Origin: Prorocentrum cordatum
Lineage: Eukaryota > Sar > Dinophyceae > Prorocentrales > Prorocentraceae
NCBI GenBank assembly: GCA_963575745.1
Contig: CAUYUJ010022401.1
Span: 60,154-124,153, forward strand
Direction of reading: 5' to 3'
Length of the DNA stretch: 64,000 nt
Shown: positions 9,800 through 21,655 of the stretch, in pieces
How the letters are laid out: each line of letters starts with the position of its first letter
Numbering within the stretch: the first letter of the stretch is position 1
Notes under the pieces: model-generated
What the model was told of the DNA's origin: nothing
Database searches by the model: none
The model's input: only the letters and a program-made list of their open reading frames with translations
Position numbers and translations under genes: made by a program

Positions 9800-10876
9800 T
9801 CACCAGGTACGAAAGTTGAGCTTGGCCAGAAAGACCTCGCAATCCAACTTGTCATCGACCTTACGCAGCAGCTCGGCGTCAACCTTCCACCCCAAGTTAG
9901 GATCAAACACGGCGATGCATACTCCATCCGTCTTCGGCGTCGTGGCCGAAGGGTAGCCCCACACATAGCTGACAGGAGGACCCATCTCACCCTTCAGCCA
10001 CTGGGATCCACTCCTGAGAGTAGCAAAGATAGCTTGACAACGACCCACGGCAGAAACATGTGGCTGCTTCCAGGGTGCTGGTTCACAGGATACGCCGAGA
10101 CGCTTGTTGGCCAGGATGGGAGTGACTTGCTTCAAGTCGTGCGTGTCATTCTCAAGCTCGACGGCCCAAGAGTTGCGTATCTCCCAAATTTCATCGTTCG
10201 TCAACTTGCCACTTATAACATAGAATCGTATACGATAAAGACCATATGGTTTATTTTTGTGCTCCCGCTCGATCCTACTCATGTCGAAATGCTCCTCAGT
10301 CATCTTTCCTGTGCCACGGACAAATTTACGAATGACAGGCAGGGCATGATCCCAGGAGAGCATATCCGATGAACGAGTCTTGAGATTGCCGACTCCACCT
10401 CGCGCCCAACCTGTGAGTTGGATGAAGGTCGGTGTAAAATCCTCCCGCACTCGATTCCATTCGCGAATTGGCGTACGATTACCATACCTGGGAGCAGTGG
10501 CCGTAGCAGAGGAGCCCGCAGGGCCCGCATAGTTACTCCAAGCATCCGTGGACCCTGATCCTGCATCACTGGGTGGACCCTTCTGCTGAAGCGAGCGGAT
10601 CTGCTGCTGCATAGCAGCAATGTCAGCCTCATTCTTCTCACCACGCTGGTCGATCCGTTTCACATCCTGCTCAATCCGTGAAATTCTTTTCTTCTGAGTG
10701 TTCTGTTTAGCTAGCATAGCCTTCATCATAGCAAACTGTTGCTTCATAGGATTGCCGTCATCAAATTCCCCGAACTGCTCCTCCTCCCCACTGCTTGCCT
10801 GAATCATATCCTCATCCTCACCCTCAGCCTTACTCTTCTTACAACAGGGCTCACCTGCTGGGTTTTGCTGAGACAT
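9800..10876 (-). CDS. LINE ORF1 protein (358 aa, coiled coil)
   Basis: This is the likely RNA-binding/packaging protein of the LINE. I chose the ATG at 10876 (MSQQNPAG); the frame is open slightly further upstream without an ATG. The N-terminal third is acidic (GEDEDMIQASSGEEEQ). It is followed by a heptad-like helix (KRISRIEQDVKRIDQRGEK, about residues 60-100), typical of ORF1 trimerisation, and then a Ser/Gly/Ala linker. The rest has mixed alpha/beta character, including MTEEHFDMSRIEREHK and LTNDEIWEIRNSW. I see no CCHC knuckle. It stops with TGA at 9802-9800, and ORF2 follows in the same frame with no spacing. Family assignment beyond 'LINE ORF1' is not possible by eye. Confidence 0.75.
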   Translation of the reverse strand: MSQQNPAGEPCCKKSKAEGEDEDMIQASSGEEEQFGEFDDGNPMKQQFAMMKAMLAKQNTQKKRISRIEQDVKRIDQRGEKNEADIAAMQQQIRSLQQKGPPSDAGSGSTDAWSNYAGPAGSSATATAPRYGNRTPIREWNRVREDFTPTFIQLTGWARGGVGNLKTRSSDMLSWDHALPVIRKFVRGTGKMTEEHFDMSRIEREHKNKPYGLYRIRFYVISGKLTNDEIWEIRNSWAVELENDTHDLKQVTPILANKRLGVSCEPAPWKQPHVSAVGRCQAIFATLRSGSQWLKGEMGPPVSYVWGYPSATTPKTDGVCIAVFDPNLGWKVDAELLRKVDDKLDCEVFLAKLNFRTW

Positions 10877-10943
10877 CGCTGCGAAAGTGACGGTGTTCGA
10901 ATACTTGAACTCCTCTGGAAACCCCCACTGTTCCAAGAAATTG

Positions 10944-11064
10944 ATGTCCTCACGCGAACGCTTAGAATCTGTCGTCGTGTCGAACAGATGTCCTCACAAG
11001 AAGTACAGATGACCTCACAAGAAAGTACAGATGTCCTCACAAGAAATGGATGTCCTCACAAGAA
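10944..11064. repeat. Tandem 15-mers in the LINE 5' untranslated region
   Basis: ATGTCCTCACAAGAA or a close variant starts at 10944, 10988, 11009, 11031 and 11050, with spacing of 19-22 bp (44 = two units for the first gap). These lie just upstream of ORF1 and may be promoter monomers. The downstream 250 bases to 11315 hold nothing else I recognise. Confidence 0.8.
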
Positions 11065-11315
11065 GTCAACGGTACTCCAACGATCTGGACTGTCAATGTG
11101 TAATCTGGATCCAAAGGCACTCAGGCAAAACCGACACTGAGGCACCGTGTACAGTAAGAGGAACAAAAGGACAAAATGCCCCGCCAGATTTCGATTCCCG
11201 CGCTTCCGCCTTCCGTGTACAGTATGTGGAACCGAAGACTCCCTACTGCACAATGCAGCTCGAGACGAGGGGACCCCAGCGGTGAGGCCAGGCTGAGCAG
11301 GAGGTAAGCTCTGCT

Positions 11316-11333
11316 CAACCTGGTTACCGCCGG
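11316..11333. other. LINE target-site duplication and rejoined hairpin right arm
   Basis: CAACCTGGTT (11316-11325) is the second copy of the target duplication. TTACCGCCGG (11324-11333) is the arm that pairs with the one at 5382-5391 in the empty site. Confidence 0.85.
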
Positions 11334-12190
11334 GGACCTCGTAGAGCTCTTTTCTTGCCCAGCCCCTCGGAACACGTGAAGCAAGCTTAAGCGAGAGCCA
11401 AAAAACTCTAAAGAATCGATCGCATACAAATAGTTTTTTGCGGACTTAGCTCGAGAAGCAGACTCTGTTCAGAGCTCTAGATGCTTCAGCCAAACGCCCT
11501 TGATGATTATGCATCGGTTTCTGTGCGTACCACCTCTGCAGCTGTGCTACAGCTAGAGTTAAGTGCAGAATACCGACAGCGCCTCTAAAGAGAACTTGAG
11601 AAATACGAATAGTGTTGTGGACCTAGCTCGACTAGCAGAACGAGTTCAGGCCTCTCGATGCAAAAGACGCAAGCGCCTGGTGATACTGAATCAGTTTATG
11701 TGCGCAACAGCCCTGTAGCTCCTCTGAATCTTGAGTTGAGTACAGAAAACCGGCATCACTGGTGAAGATAACTTTTACGGACCTAGCTCGAGTAGCAGAC
11801 CGAGTTCAGGCCTCTGGATGCAACAGGCGAACGCGCCTGATCATTCTGAATCGGTTTCTGTAAGCATCAGCTCTGTAGCTCTCGAAATCTCGAATTAAGT
11901 ACAGAAAACCGTGAACGCGTGTCAAGATGACTCGGAACGCAGTTGGTTCCAGCAAGTCTTTTGATAGTAATATTGCAGCTACGGACCTGAGAATTTAACT
12001 GGCAGACGCGGCATAACCCACTACACGTGAGAAAAATACCGGTTCTCAAAATGAATTGTCAAATATCTTTCAAATCCAAGCAAAACCGACCCAAGGTTAT
12101 CACATTGTCTCTTTTGGTCGGGTCGGCCAACTAGCTCCACCCCGCGCCGGAATTCCTCTAGCTCATCGATGCCGAAGAGCTCTACGAGGT
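11334..12190. repeat. Satellite segment, diverged monomers
   Basis: Monomers of the same ~177-bp family continue (GACCTAGCTCGACT at 11620, GACCTAGCTCGAGT near 11780) but are more diverged than elsewhere. No gene is supported. Confidence 0.8.
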
Positions 12191-13497
12191 ATTTTTGGAC
12201 TGCCAACGCGAAGTCGGTCCCTGGCTTCGCTCGGGAGAATTTTTCGACGGAATGAACTAAGAATTTGTGAAGGTAACTTCTGTAATGCCAAGCTTCGCTC
12301 TGCGCAAATAGCAGCCCAAACGAATTGTTAGAACTGCAAAATCGGCTGAGCCAGGCCGCGGAAGGCATGATCGCGTCCCTTTTCGACATTTCGCCAACTA
12401 GCTCCACCCTGTCGCCGAATTCCTCTAGCTCTTCTACCATCAGAGCTCCACGAGGCACTAGAGTGCAAGCAGACGCCTGAGAGAACTAGAAGTGCAAGCA
12501 GATAGCTTCTGATGGCATTTTCTGCAAAACTGGAAAATTGCATTTTTGGACTGCCAACGTGAAGTCGGTCCCTGGCTTCGCTCGGGAGAATTTTTCGACG
12601 GAATGAACTAAGAATTTGTGAGGTAACTTCTGTAATGCCAAGCTTCGCTCTGCGCAAATAGCAGCCCAAACAAATTGTTAGAACTGCAAAATCGGCTGAG
12701 CCAGGCCGCGGAAGGAATGATCGCGTCCCTTTTCGACATTTCGCCAACTAGCTCCACCCTGTCGCGGAATTCCTCTAGCTCTTCTACCATCAGAGCTCTA
12801 CGAGGCACTAGAAGTGCAAGCAGACGCCTGAGAGAACTAGAAGTGCAAGCAGATAGCTTCTGATGGCATTTTCTGCAAAACTGAAAATTTGCATTTTTGC
12901 ACTGCCAACGTGAAGTCGGTCCCTGGCTTCGCTCGGGAGAATTTTTCGACGGAATGAACTAAGAATTTGTGAAGTAACTTCTGTAATGCCAAGCTTCGCT
13001 CTGCGCAAATAGCAGCCCAAACGAATTGTTAGAACTGCAAAATCGGCTGAGCCAGGCCGCGGAAGGTATGATCGCGTCCCTTTTGGACATTTCGCCAACT
13101 AGCTCCACCCTGTTGCCGAATTCCGCTAGCTCTTCTGTCATCAGAGCTCTACGAGGCACTAGGAGTGCAAGCAGACGCATAAGAGAACTAGAAGTGCAAG
13201 CAGATAGCTTCTGATGGCATTTTCTGCAAAACTGAAAATTTGCATTTTTGCACTGCCAACGTGAAGTCGGTCCCTGGCTTCGCTCGAAAGAATTTTTCGA
13301 AGGAATGAACTAAGAATTTGTGAGGTAACTTCTGTAATGCCAAGCTTGGCTCTGCGCAAATAGCAGCCCAAACGAATTCTTAGAACTGCAAAATCGGCTG
13401 AGCCAGGCCGCGGAAGGTATGATCGCGTCCCTTTTCGACACTTCGCCAACTAGCTCCAGCTCTTCTACCATCAGAGCTCTACGAGGCACTTGGCGGC
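12191..13497. repeat. 351-bp tandem satellite, 3.7 copies
   Basis: ACTGCCAACG(T/C)GAAGTCGG occurs at about 12199, 12549, 12900 and 13251, a period of about 351 bp. The unit is roughly twice the neighbouring monomer but has its own sequence (GAATTTTTCGACGGAATGAAC, trimmed to AATTTTTCGACGG in all copies). The last unit is truncated and runs into ordinary satellite. Repeated ORFs of about 65-140 codons occur because 351 is divisible by three, and I do not regard them as genes. Confidence 0.9.
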
Positions 13498-13510
13498 GTC
13501 CAACTGGGCG

Positions 13511-13544
13511 CCGGCGGTAAACCGTTAACCTTGGTTACCGCCGG
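13511..13544. repeat. Inverted-repeat hairpin, copy 3
   Basis: Perfect arms at 13511-13520 and 13535-13544. The loop reads ACCGTTAACCTTGG, one base different from copies 1 and 2. Confidence 0.88.
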
Positions 13545-14705
13545 GAGACCTGTAGAGCTTCCTAGCTCACTTAAATTGAAAACCGACACCACCTACCAAC
13601 ATTCCGACTCATAGTGAATATTTTCTGACCTCTGAATGCGACAGGCGGACGCGTCTGAGTCTGCGAATCGACTCCTGTCATTACCAGCTCTGCAGCCCCC
13701 CTACAGCCCGACAGCACCTCTCAGGATGACTCGAACAATACAGTAGTTTCGCAGAGCGAATTCAGGCAGCAGACGGAGTTCCGAGCTCTGGATTCGACAG
13801 CCAGACGCGCCTGATGTCTTCAAATCGATTTCTGTGATCACCAGCACTGTAGCCCCCCTCAGCGCGAGTTGAGTGAAAAACACCGAGAGCACTTCTCAAG
13901 ATGACTCGACCAGTACGAAGAGTTTCGCGATTCTAGATCGGGCAGCAGACCAAGTTCAGAGCTCTCGATTCGACAGACAAACGCAACTGATGATTCAGAA
14001 TAGGTGTCTGTAAATATCAGCTCTGTAGCTGTCCCACAGCTCGAATTAAGTATAGAAAACCAAGAGTTTCTGTCAAGATGACTCGAATAATACGAATAGG
14101 TTTGCGGACCTAGCTCGGCTAACAGACCGAATTCAGACCTCTGGACTCAACAGGCGAACCTAATCATTCTACATCGATTAGATGTGCTTACCAGCTCTGT
14201 AGCTGTCCTACAGCTCGAGTTATGTTCAGAAAACCGTCAGCGCGTGTCAAGATGACTCAAAACGGCCGATCCCGGCACAGTGCTTCTCGATAGTAATATT
14301 CACCCGATCGAGCTGAGATCGAGATGGCGAGCGGGACTAAGATCAAATATGACGGAAAAGAATACTAGAGCTCTCTCGAATGTTCGAATTTCGAGAATAG
14401 AATTTTCAACCGACCAAAAGTCAGCAAAAGTTCCGTCGAGTATTCTTGCGAACTAGCTCTCCAGCGCGTCCGAACTGTCGACCAGGTTACCCGGACCCTC
14501 GTAAAGCTCTGCATAGACCAGGTCGGTTCCGAGATAACAGCAGAAAAAAGCTTCTGCATACTACCGCTCGAGGCGCTGTGAGGCCTATGGGGCGACGGAA
14601 GGGAGCTCCTGGCGGGCATCACATCTGTCCGGCTTCTAATCATAAACCCTTTGGCGCTCAGCGAGCTCTCGGGAAAATCTTTCCTGGAGAGCTCTCAAAC
14701 TGGGG

Positions 14706-14739
14706 GCGGCGGTAAACCGTCAAGCTTTCTTACCGCCGG
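14706..14739. repeat. Inverted-repeat hairpin, copy 4
   Basis: The left arm is shortened (GGCGGTAA at 14708) and pairs with TTACCGCC at 14730. The loop is of the CTTTCT type. Confidence 0.8.
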
Positions 14740-15775
14740 GGGACTCGTAGAGCTTCCTGAGAATATATAATGTGGGGAAGAATTTCAGAGAACGACTAGT
14801 TTTTCAGCCCAAGCGATTATATAGACCTCTCAAGATCACTCTAACAAAACAAACGAACAGTTTTCCAATCGAGCTCGGGTATGAAACCGAATTCAGACCT
14901 CTGAATGCGACAGGCGGACGCGTCTGATGTCTGCGGATCGATTCCTGATTACCAGCTTTGCAGCCCCCCATACAGCCTAGTTAAGTGTAGAAAACCGAGA
15001 GTACCTCTCAGGATGACTCGAAAAATACAACAGCTTCGCGGATCTCGTTCGAGCAGCAGACCGAGTTCCGAGCTCTCGGTTCGACGAACGGACGCGCCTG
15101 ATGTCTCGAAATCAATTCCTCTGACCAGCAGCACTGTAGCCCTTCCCCAGCACGATTTAAGTACAGAAAACCGAGAGCACTTCTCAAGATGACTCGAACA
15201 ATACCAATAGGTTCGCGAACCTAGCTCGGAGCAGGCCGAGTTCAGAGCTCTTCATTCAACAGACGAACGCGCCTAATAATTCTCAATCGATTTCTGTGAT
15301 TATCAGCTCTGTGGCTGCCCTACAGATCGAATTAAGTACGAAAAACGAGAGCGTCTGCTACAAGGACTCGAATAATACGAATAGGTTTGCGACCCTAGCT
15401 CGGCTAGCAGACCGAGTTCAGACCTCTGGATTCAACAGACGAACGCGCCTGATCATTCTGAATGCATTAGCTGTGCTGACCAGCTCTGTAGATGTCCTGA
15501 AGCTCGAGCTATCTTGAGAAAACCGACAGCGCGTATCGAGATGACACGAAACGGCCGTTCCCGCCCGCCTGCTTTTTCGCCTTGAAAGATACCCGATCGA
15601 GCTGAGATCAAGATGGCGAGCGGGAATAAGATCACATATCATGGGAAAAAATACTAGAGCTCTAACGAGTGTTCAAATTCTCAGAACAAAATTTTCAACC
15701 AACCAACAGTCAGCAAAAGGTGCGTCGAGATTTTTCTTGCCAACTAGCTCTCCAGCTCCCCGGAATTACTGGGAT

Positions 15776-15808
15776 CCGGCGGTAAACCGTCAACCAGGTT
15801 ACCGCCGG
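15776..15808. repeat. Inverted-repeat hairpin, copy 5
   Basis: Perfect 10-bp arms with a loop one base shorter (CAACCAGG). Confidence 0.85.
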
Positions 15809-16199
15809 GACCCTCGTAGAGCTCTGAATAGACAAGTCAGATCCGAGATAACAGCAGAAACACGCTTCTCAACCAGCTTCAGAAATGAAAGAATCTCGTT
15901 TTCGCTCGTACACAATACTGGTTCCCCGCAGTCTTTTGATCGATATAATGCAGCTAGAGCCCTAAGGCTTGCACCATCGAAAGCGCCATGATTCACTGCA
16001 TAGAATAAAAATTCAAATTCGGAAAATAAATTTCAAAATCTCTCGCCCGGGCCGGGTTCGCGAACTAGCTGCACCCCGTCCCGGAATTCCTCTAGCTCAT
16101 CGATGCCGAAGAGCTCTACGAGTTCCGTCGAGATTTTTCTTGCCAACTAGCTCTCCAGCTCCCCGGAATTACTCTTAAGCTTCCAGCAATAACTGGGCG

Positions 16200-16233
16200 C
16201 CGGCGGTAAACCGTCAACCTTTCTTACCGCCGG
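16200..16233. repeat. Inverted-repeat hairpin, copy 6
   Basis: Perfect arms at 16200-16209 and 16224-16233, loop of the CCTTTC type. The following spacer contains GACAATATATAATGTGG. Confidence 0.88.
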
Positions 16234-18127
16234 GAGACTCGTAGAGCTTCCTGACAATATATAATGTGGAAAAGAATTTCAGAGAACGACTAGTTTTTCA
16301 GCCCAAGCGATTATAGACCTCTCAAGATAACTCTAACAAAACAAACGAACAGTTTTACAATCGAGCTCGAGTATGAAACCGAGTTCAGACCTCTGACCGC
16401 GACAGGCGGACGCGTCTGATGTCTGCGGATCGGTTCCTGTGATTACCAGTTCTGCAGCCCCCCATACAGCCTGAGGTAAAGTGCAGAAAACCGAGAGTAC
16501 CTCTCAGAATGACTCGAATAATACAACAGTTTCGCAGATCTCGTTCGAGCAGCAGACCGAGTTCCGAGCTCTCGGTTCGACGAACGGACGCGCCTGATGT
16601 CTCGAAATCGATGCTTGTGCACTGTAGCCCTCCCCCAGCACGATTAAAATCGATTTCTGTGATTATCAGCTCTGTGGCTCCCCTACAGATCGAGTTAAGT
16701 ACGAAAAACCGATAGCGTCTGCTACAAGGACTCGAATAATTCGAATAGGTTTGCGACCCTAGCTCGCCTAGCAGACCGAGTTCAGACCTCTGGATTCAAC
16801 AGGCGAACGCGCCTGATCATTCTGGATGCATTAGCTGGGCTGACCAGCTCTATAGTTGTCCTGAAGCTCGAGTTATCTTGAGAAACCCGACAGCGCGTAT
16901 CAAGATGACTCGAAACGGCCGTTCCCGTCTGCCTGCTTTTTGGCCTTCAAAGTTACCCGATCGAGCTGAGATCAAGATGGCGAGCGTGAATAAGATCGAA
17001 TATCATGGGAAAAAATTCTAGAGCTCTAACGAATGGTGAATTTCGAGAACCAAATTTTCAGGCGACCAAAAGTCAGCAAAAGTTCCGTCGAGATTTTTCT
17101 TGCCAACTAGCTCTTCAGCGCGCCGGAATTACTCTTAAGCTTACAGCAATAACTTGCTAAGGGAACCTCTACGAGTTATTACTCTAAAGCTTCCAGTAAT
17201 AACTTGCTGAGGGAAGCTCTACGAGTTACCTCTAGCTTCCAGCAATAACTTGCTAAGGGAAGCTCTACGAGTTATTACTCCTAAGATTCCAGCAATAACT
17301 TGCTACGGGAAGCTCTCCGAGCTACCTCTGCCAGGCCGCCCGGAACGATGCGTGGGGCGCTGGAAACCTCGCAAGAGACGTCTGCGAGGGCGCCTTTTAC
17401 GACGCGCGGAGCTCTGTGAAACCTACCACACCTCTGCCTAGGAGCCTGCGAGCACTGGCGAAGCTCTGCCGAAGCTCTGCCGAAGCGCTTCGCGCACCCT
17501 TGAGCCACGCGTATTGGGGAACGCTTGGAAGCCACGCTCCCGGACCCGCTACAAAATCTGGCAACTCGCTGCAAGGATCGTGAACCGGCAGAAGTGGGCG
17601 CGCCCCCCTCACCACCCACTTCCGCCTTCTTTTCTGAAACCCTTAGCTCTCGAAAGAGCTATCCGAGAATAACTTGCTAAGGGAAGCTCTACGAGTTACT
17701 AGCACCTAGCCCGCGCCCGAATTCCTCTAGCTCGTCGATGCCGAAGAGCTGCACGAGGTACAGCCGTCCTGGCAAGCCGAAAGAAACTCTCGTGAAGCTC
17801 TTCTGGGGTCCGGGGCGCTCCCCTGCAGCGTCGCTGAAACGCAGCCAGGAACGCCTCCACGAGCGCCTGCACGTGTGCAGGCCTGCGTGGAAGCTTGCCG
17901 GAAGCTCTCCCGGACACGCTGCCGGGTCGAACGAACCACTGCAGGGATTCTGGACCGGCGAAGATGGGCTCCTGGCGGGCACCACCACCGTCTGGCTTCT
18001 GATCTAAAACCTTTTAGCTCTCAGAGAGCTCCCCGGGGAAAACCCGGAGAGCAAGAGGGCACGGACAGAACTTGTAGGCGTCAAAAACCCGGATAGCGAA
18101 GCGAAGCGCGGAACGCCGCACTGGGCG

Positions 18128-18161
18128 CCGGCGGTAAACCGTCAACCTTTCTTACCGCCGG
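18128..18161. repeat. Inverted-repeat hairpin, copy 7
   Basis: Perfect arms. It follows a GC-rich module, so the unit that ends here is the longest between hairpins (about 1.9 kb). Confidence 0.88.
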
Positions 18162-19222
18162 GGGACTCGTAGAGCTTCCTGACAATATATAATGTGGAAA
18201 AGAATTTCAGAGAACGACTAGTTTTCCAGCCCAAGCGATTATAGACCTCTCAAGATGACTCTAACAAAACAAACGAACAGTTTTCCAATCGAGCTCGAGT
18301 ATGAAACCGAGTTCAGACCTCTGAATGCGACAGGCGGACGCGTCTGATATCTGCGGATCGATTCCTGTGATTACCAGCTCTGCAGCCCCCCATACAGCCT
18401 GAGTTAAGTGCAGAAAACCGAGAGTACCTCTCAGGATGACTCCAATAATACAACAGTCTCGCGGATCTCGTTCGAGCAGCAGACCGAGTTCCGAGCTCTC
18501 GGTTCGACGAACGGACGCGCCTCATGTCTCGAAATCGATTCCTGTGACCAGCAGCGCTGTAGCCCTCCCCCAGCACGATTTAAGTACAGAAAAACGAGAG
18601 TGCTTCTCAAGATGACTCGAACGATACCAATAGATTCGCGAACCTAGCTCGGGCAGCAGGCCGAGTTCAGAGCTCTTGATTCAACAGACGAACGCGCCTA
18701 ACAATTCTCGATCGATTTCTGTGATTATCAGCTCTGTGGTCGCGCTATAGATCAAGTTAAGTACGAAAAACCGAGAGTGTCTGCTACAATGACTCGAATA
18801 ATACGAATAGGTTTGCGATCCTAGCTCGGCTAGCAGACTGAGTTCAGACCTCTGGATTCAACAGCCGAACGCGCCTGATCATTCTGAATGTATTAGCTGT
18901 GCTGACCAGCTCTGTAGTTGTCCTGAAGCTCGAGTTATCTTGAGAAAACCGACAGCGCGTATCAAGATGACTCGAAACGGCCGTTCCCGCCTGCCTGCTT
19001 TTTGGCCTTCAAAGTTACCCGATCGAGCTGAGATCAAGATGGCGAGCGGGAATAAGATCGAATATCATGGGAGAAAATACTAGAGCTCTAACGAATGTTC
19101 AAATTTCGAGAACAAAATTTTCAACCGACCAAAAGTCACCAAAAGGTCCGTCGAGATTTTTCTTGCCAACTAGCTCTCCAGCTCCCCGGAATTACTCTTA
19201 AGCTTCCAGCAATAACTGGGCG

Positions 19223-19256
19223 CCGGCGGTAAACCGTCAACCTTTCTTACCGCCGG
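19223..19256. repeat. Inverted-repeat hairpin, copy 8
   Basis: Perfect arms. The ~180 bp after it contain a unit-specific insertion (19290-19430) not seen after other copies. Confidence 0.88.
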
Positions 19257-20184
19257 GGGACTCGTAGGCTTCTGACCAAAATTATCATGTGCGGAAGAAT
19301 TTTTTCGCTTTGTCCTCTCAGAGCAGCATCCCTTTTATTTCTACTCCTATCCCGCTGTGATCTTCTCATGACCTGATCTTGGTTATTGCTCTCCCGTCTC
19401 TTCCAGCCCTTCAGAGATAAGACTAGTTTTAGTTTTTCAGCCCAAGCGATTATAGACCTCTCAAGATGACTCAACAAAACAAACAAACAGTTTTCTTATC
19501 GAGCTCGAGTATGAAACCGAGTTCAGACCTCTGAATGCGACAGACGGACGCGTCTGATGTCTGCAGATCGATTCCTGTGATTACCAGCTCTGCAGCCCCC
19601 CATACAGCCTGAGTTAAGTGCAGAAAACCGAGAGTACCTCTCAGAATGACTCGAATAATACACCAGTTTCGCGGATCTCGTTCGAGCAGCAGACCGAGTT
19701 CCGAGCTCTCGGTTCGACGAACGGACGCGCCTGATGTCTCGACCACGATTTCTGTGACTTGCCACACTCAAGCTCCCCAGCCGATTTTTAAGTACAGAAA
19801 AAACCGAGAGCATTCTTAGATATCTCGAGAATAATACGAATAGGTTTGCGACCCTAGCTCGGCTAGCAGACCGAGTTCAGACTTCTGGATTCAACAGGCG
19901 AACGCGCCTGATCATTCTGAACGCATTAGCTGTGCTGACCAGCTCTGTAGGTGTCCTGAAGCTCGAGTTATCTTGAGAAAACCGACAGCGCCTATCAAGA
20001 TGACTCGAAACGGCCGTTCCCGCCTGCCTGCTTTTTGGCCTTCAAAGTTACCCGATCGAGCTGAGATCAAAATGGCGAGCGGGAATAAGATCGAATATCA
20101 TGGGAAAAAATACTAGAGCTCTAACGAATGGTCAAATTTTGAGAACAAAATGTTCAACCGACCAAAAGTCAGCAAAACTGGGCG

Positions 20185-20217
20185 CCGGCGTGAACCGTCA
20201 ACCTTGGTTACCGCCGG
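20185..20217. repeat. Inverted-repeat hairpin, copy 9, left arm mutated
   Basis: The left arm reads CCGGCGTGAA against an intact TTACCGCCGG, so the stem is weakened. Confidence 0.8.
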
Positions 20218-21614
20218 GGAACTCGTAGAGCTTCCAAGCTCGACTTAAGTTGAGAAAACCGACAGCACCTACCAACATTCTGACTCATAGTGAATATTTG
20301 TTTGCTTCTGCATGCGACCAGCGGACGCGTCTGATGTCTACGAATCGACTCCTGTCATTACCAGCCCCGCAGCCCCCCTACAGCTCAGTGCAGAAAACCG
20401 ACAGCATGTCTCAGGATGACTCGAACAACACAATAGTTTCGCGAACCTAGTTCGGGCAGCAGACCGAGTTCCGAGCTCTGCATTCGACAGGCGGACGCGC
20501 ATGATATCTTTAAATCGATTCATTACAACCTGCACTGCAGCCCCCTCTCAGCGCAAGTTAAGTGAAGAAAACCGAGAGCACTTCTCAAGATGACTCGACC
20601 AATACGAATAATTTCGCGATTCTAGATCGGTCAGAAGACCGAGGTCAGAGCTATGGATTCGACAGACAAACTCAACTGACGATTATGAATCAGTTTGTGT
20701 AAATATCAGCTCTGTAGCTGTCTTACAGCTCGAGTTGAGCACAGAAACGGAGAGTTTCTGTCAAGATGACTCGAATAATACGAATAGGTTTGCGGACCTA
20801 GCTCGGCTCACAGACCGAGTTTAGACCTCTGGATTCGACAGGCGAACGCGCCTAATCATTCTGAATACGATAGATGTGCTTGGCAGCTCTGCATCTGCCC
20901 TACAGCTCGAGTTAAGTACAAAATACCGACAGTTTCGGTCTAGATCACTCGAATAATACGATTAGGTTTGCGGACCTAGCTCGGCTCACAGACCGAGTTC
21001 AGACCTCTCGATTTAACAGGCGAACGCGTCTATTCATTCTGAATGCGATAGGTGAGCTTACCAGCTCTGTAGCTGCACTAGAGAGTTAAGTACAAAATAC
21101 CAACACCGCGTATCAAGATGACTCGAAACGACTGATCTTGCCATAGTGCTTTTTGGCCTTCAAAGTTACCCGACCGAGCTGAGATTAAGATGGCGAGCGG
21201 AATAAGATCGAATATCATGGGAGAAAATACTAGAGCTCTAACGAATAGTCAAATTTCGAGAACACAATTTTCAACCGACCAAAAGTCATCAAAAGTTCCG
21301 TCGAGATTTTTCTTGCGAGCTGTCTCTCCAGCGCGCCGGAATTACTCTTAAGCTTCCAGCAACTAGCTTAGGGAAGCTCCACAGGTCCGTCGAGATTTTT
21401 CTTGCCAACAGCTCTCCAGCGCTCTGGAATTACTCGTAAGCTTCGAGCAACTTGGTAGCGTCCAAAACCCGGATAGCAAAGAGGCACTCACACAAACGAG
21501 CACACGCACATAAGCACGCACACACGAACACACACACACACATACAAACACATATACATACATACACAAGAACGCACACATACGCCAGCATGTTCCACAC
21601 ACACACACACACAC

Positions 21615-21655
<41 letters not shown>

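Larger units (their letters stand above)
5407..11315 (-). mobile_element. Non-LTR retrotransposon (LINE), apparently full length
   Basis: The element is about 5.9 kb with a 10-bp target duplication on both sides. On the minus strand it runs from a 5' untranslated region with tandem 15-mers, through ORF1 (10876-9800) and ORF2 (to 5621), to a ~210-base 3' untranslated region ending in a short A-rich tail next to the duplicated CCAGGTTG. The 3' end abuts GGTT of the hairpin loop, consistent with target-primed reverse transcription from a nick between TT and AC on the plus strand. Both ORFs are long and, apart from the TGA between them, uninterrupted, so the copy looks recent. Confidence 0.9.
13498..21480. 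repeat. Main satellite array with higher-order units
   Basis: About 8 kb of monomers (178-bp spacing is clear at 18644 to 18822 and 20794 to 20972) are grouped into units of about 0.96-1.9 kb between hairpins. Units from 14706 on share the spacer GACAATATATAATGTGG after the hairpin. GC-rich modules interrupt at 17330-18110. The array ends at TTGGTAGCGTCCAAAACCC near 21470, where CA repeats begin. No gene is supported. Confidence 0.88.

Noticed and set aside
12197-13449. Repeated ORFs of ~65-140 codons in the 351-bp array
   Set aside because: They recur because the period is a multiple of three; each copy has its own stops and there is no motif.
13498-21480. Regularly spaced repeats as a possible CRISPR array
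   Set aside because: Monomers of ~177 bp are contiguous and similar along their whole length; there are no short repeats with unique spacers and no cas genes.
21470-21490. Helitron 3' terminus (CTRR with hairpin)
   Set aside because: The element-satellite junction here shows neither CTRR on the minus strand nor a short GC hairpin just upstream, so the terminus remains undefined.
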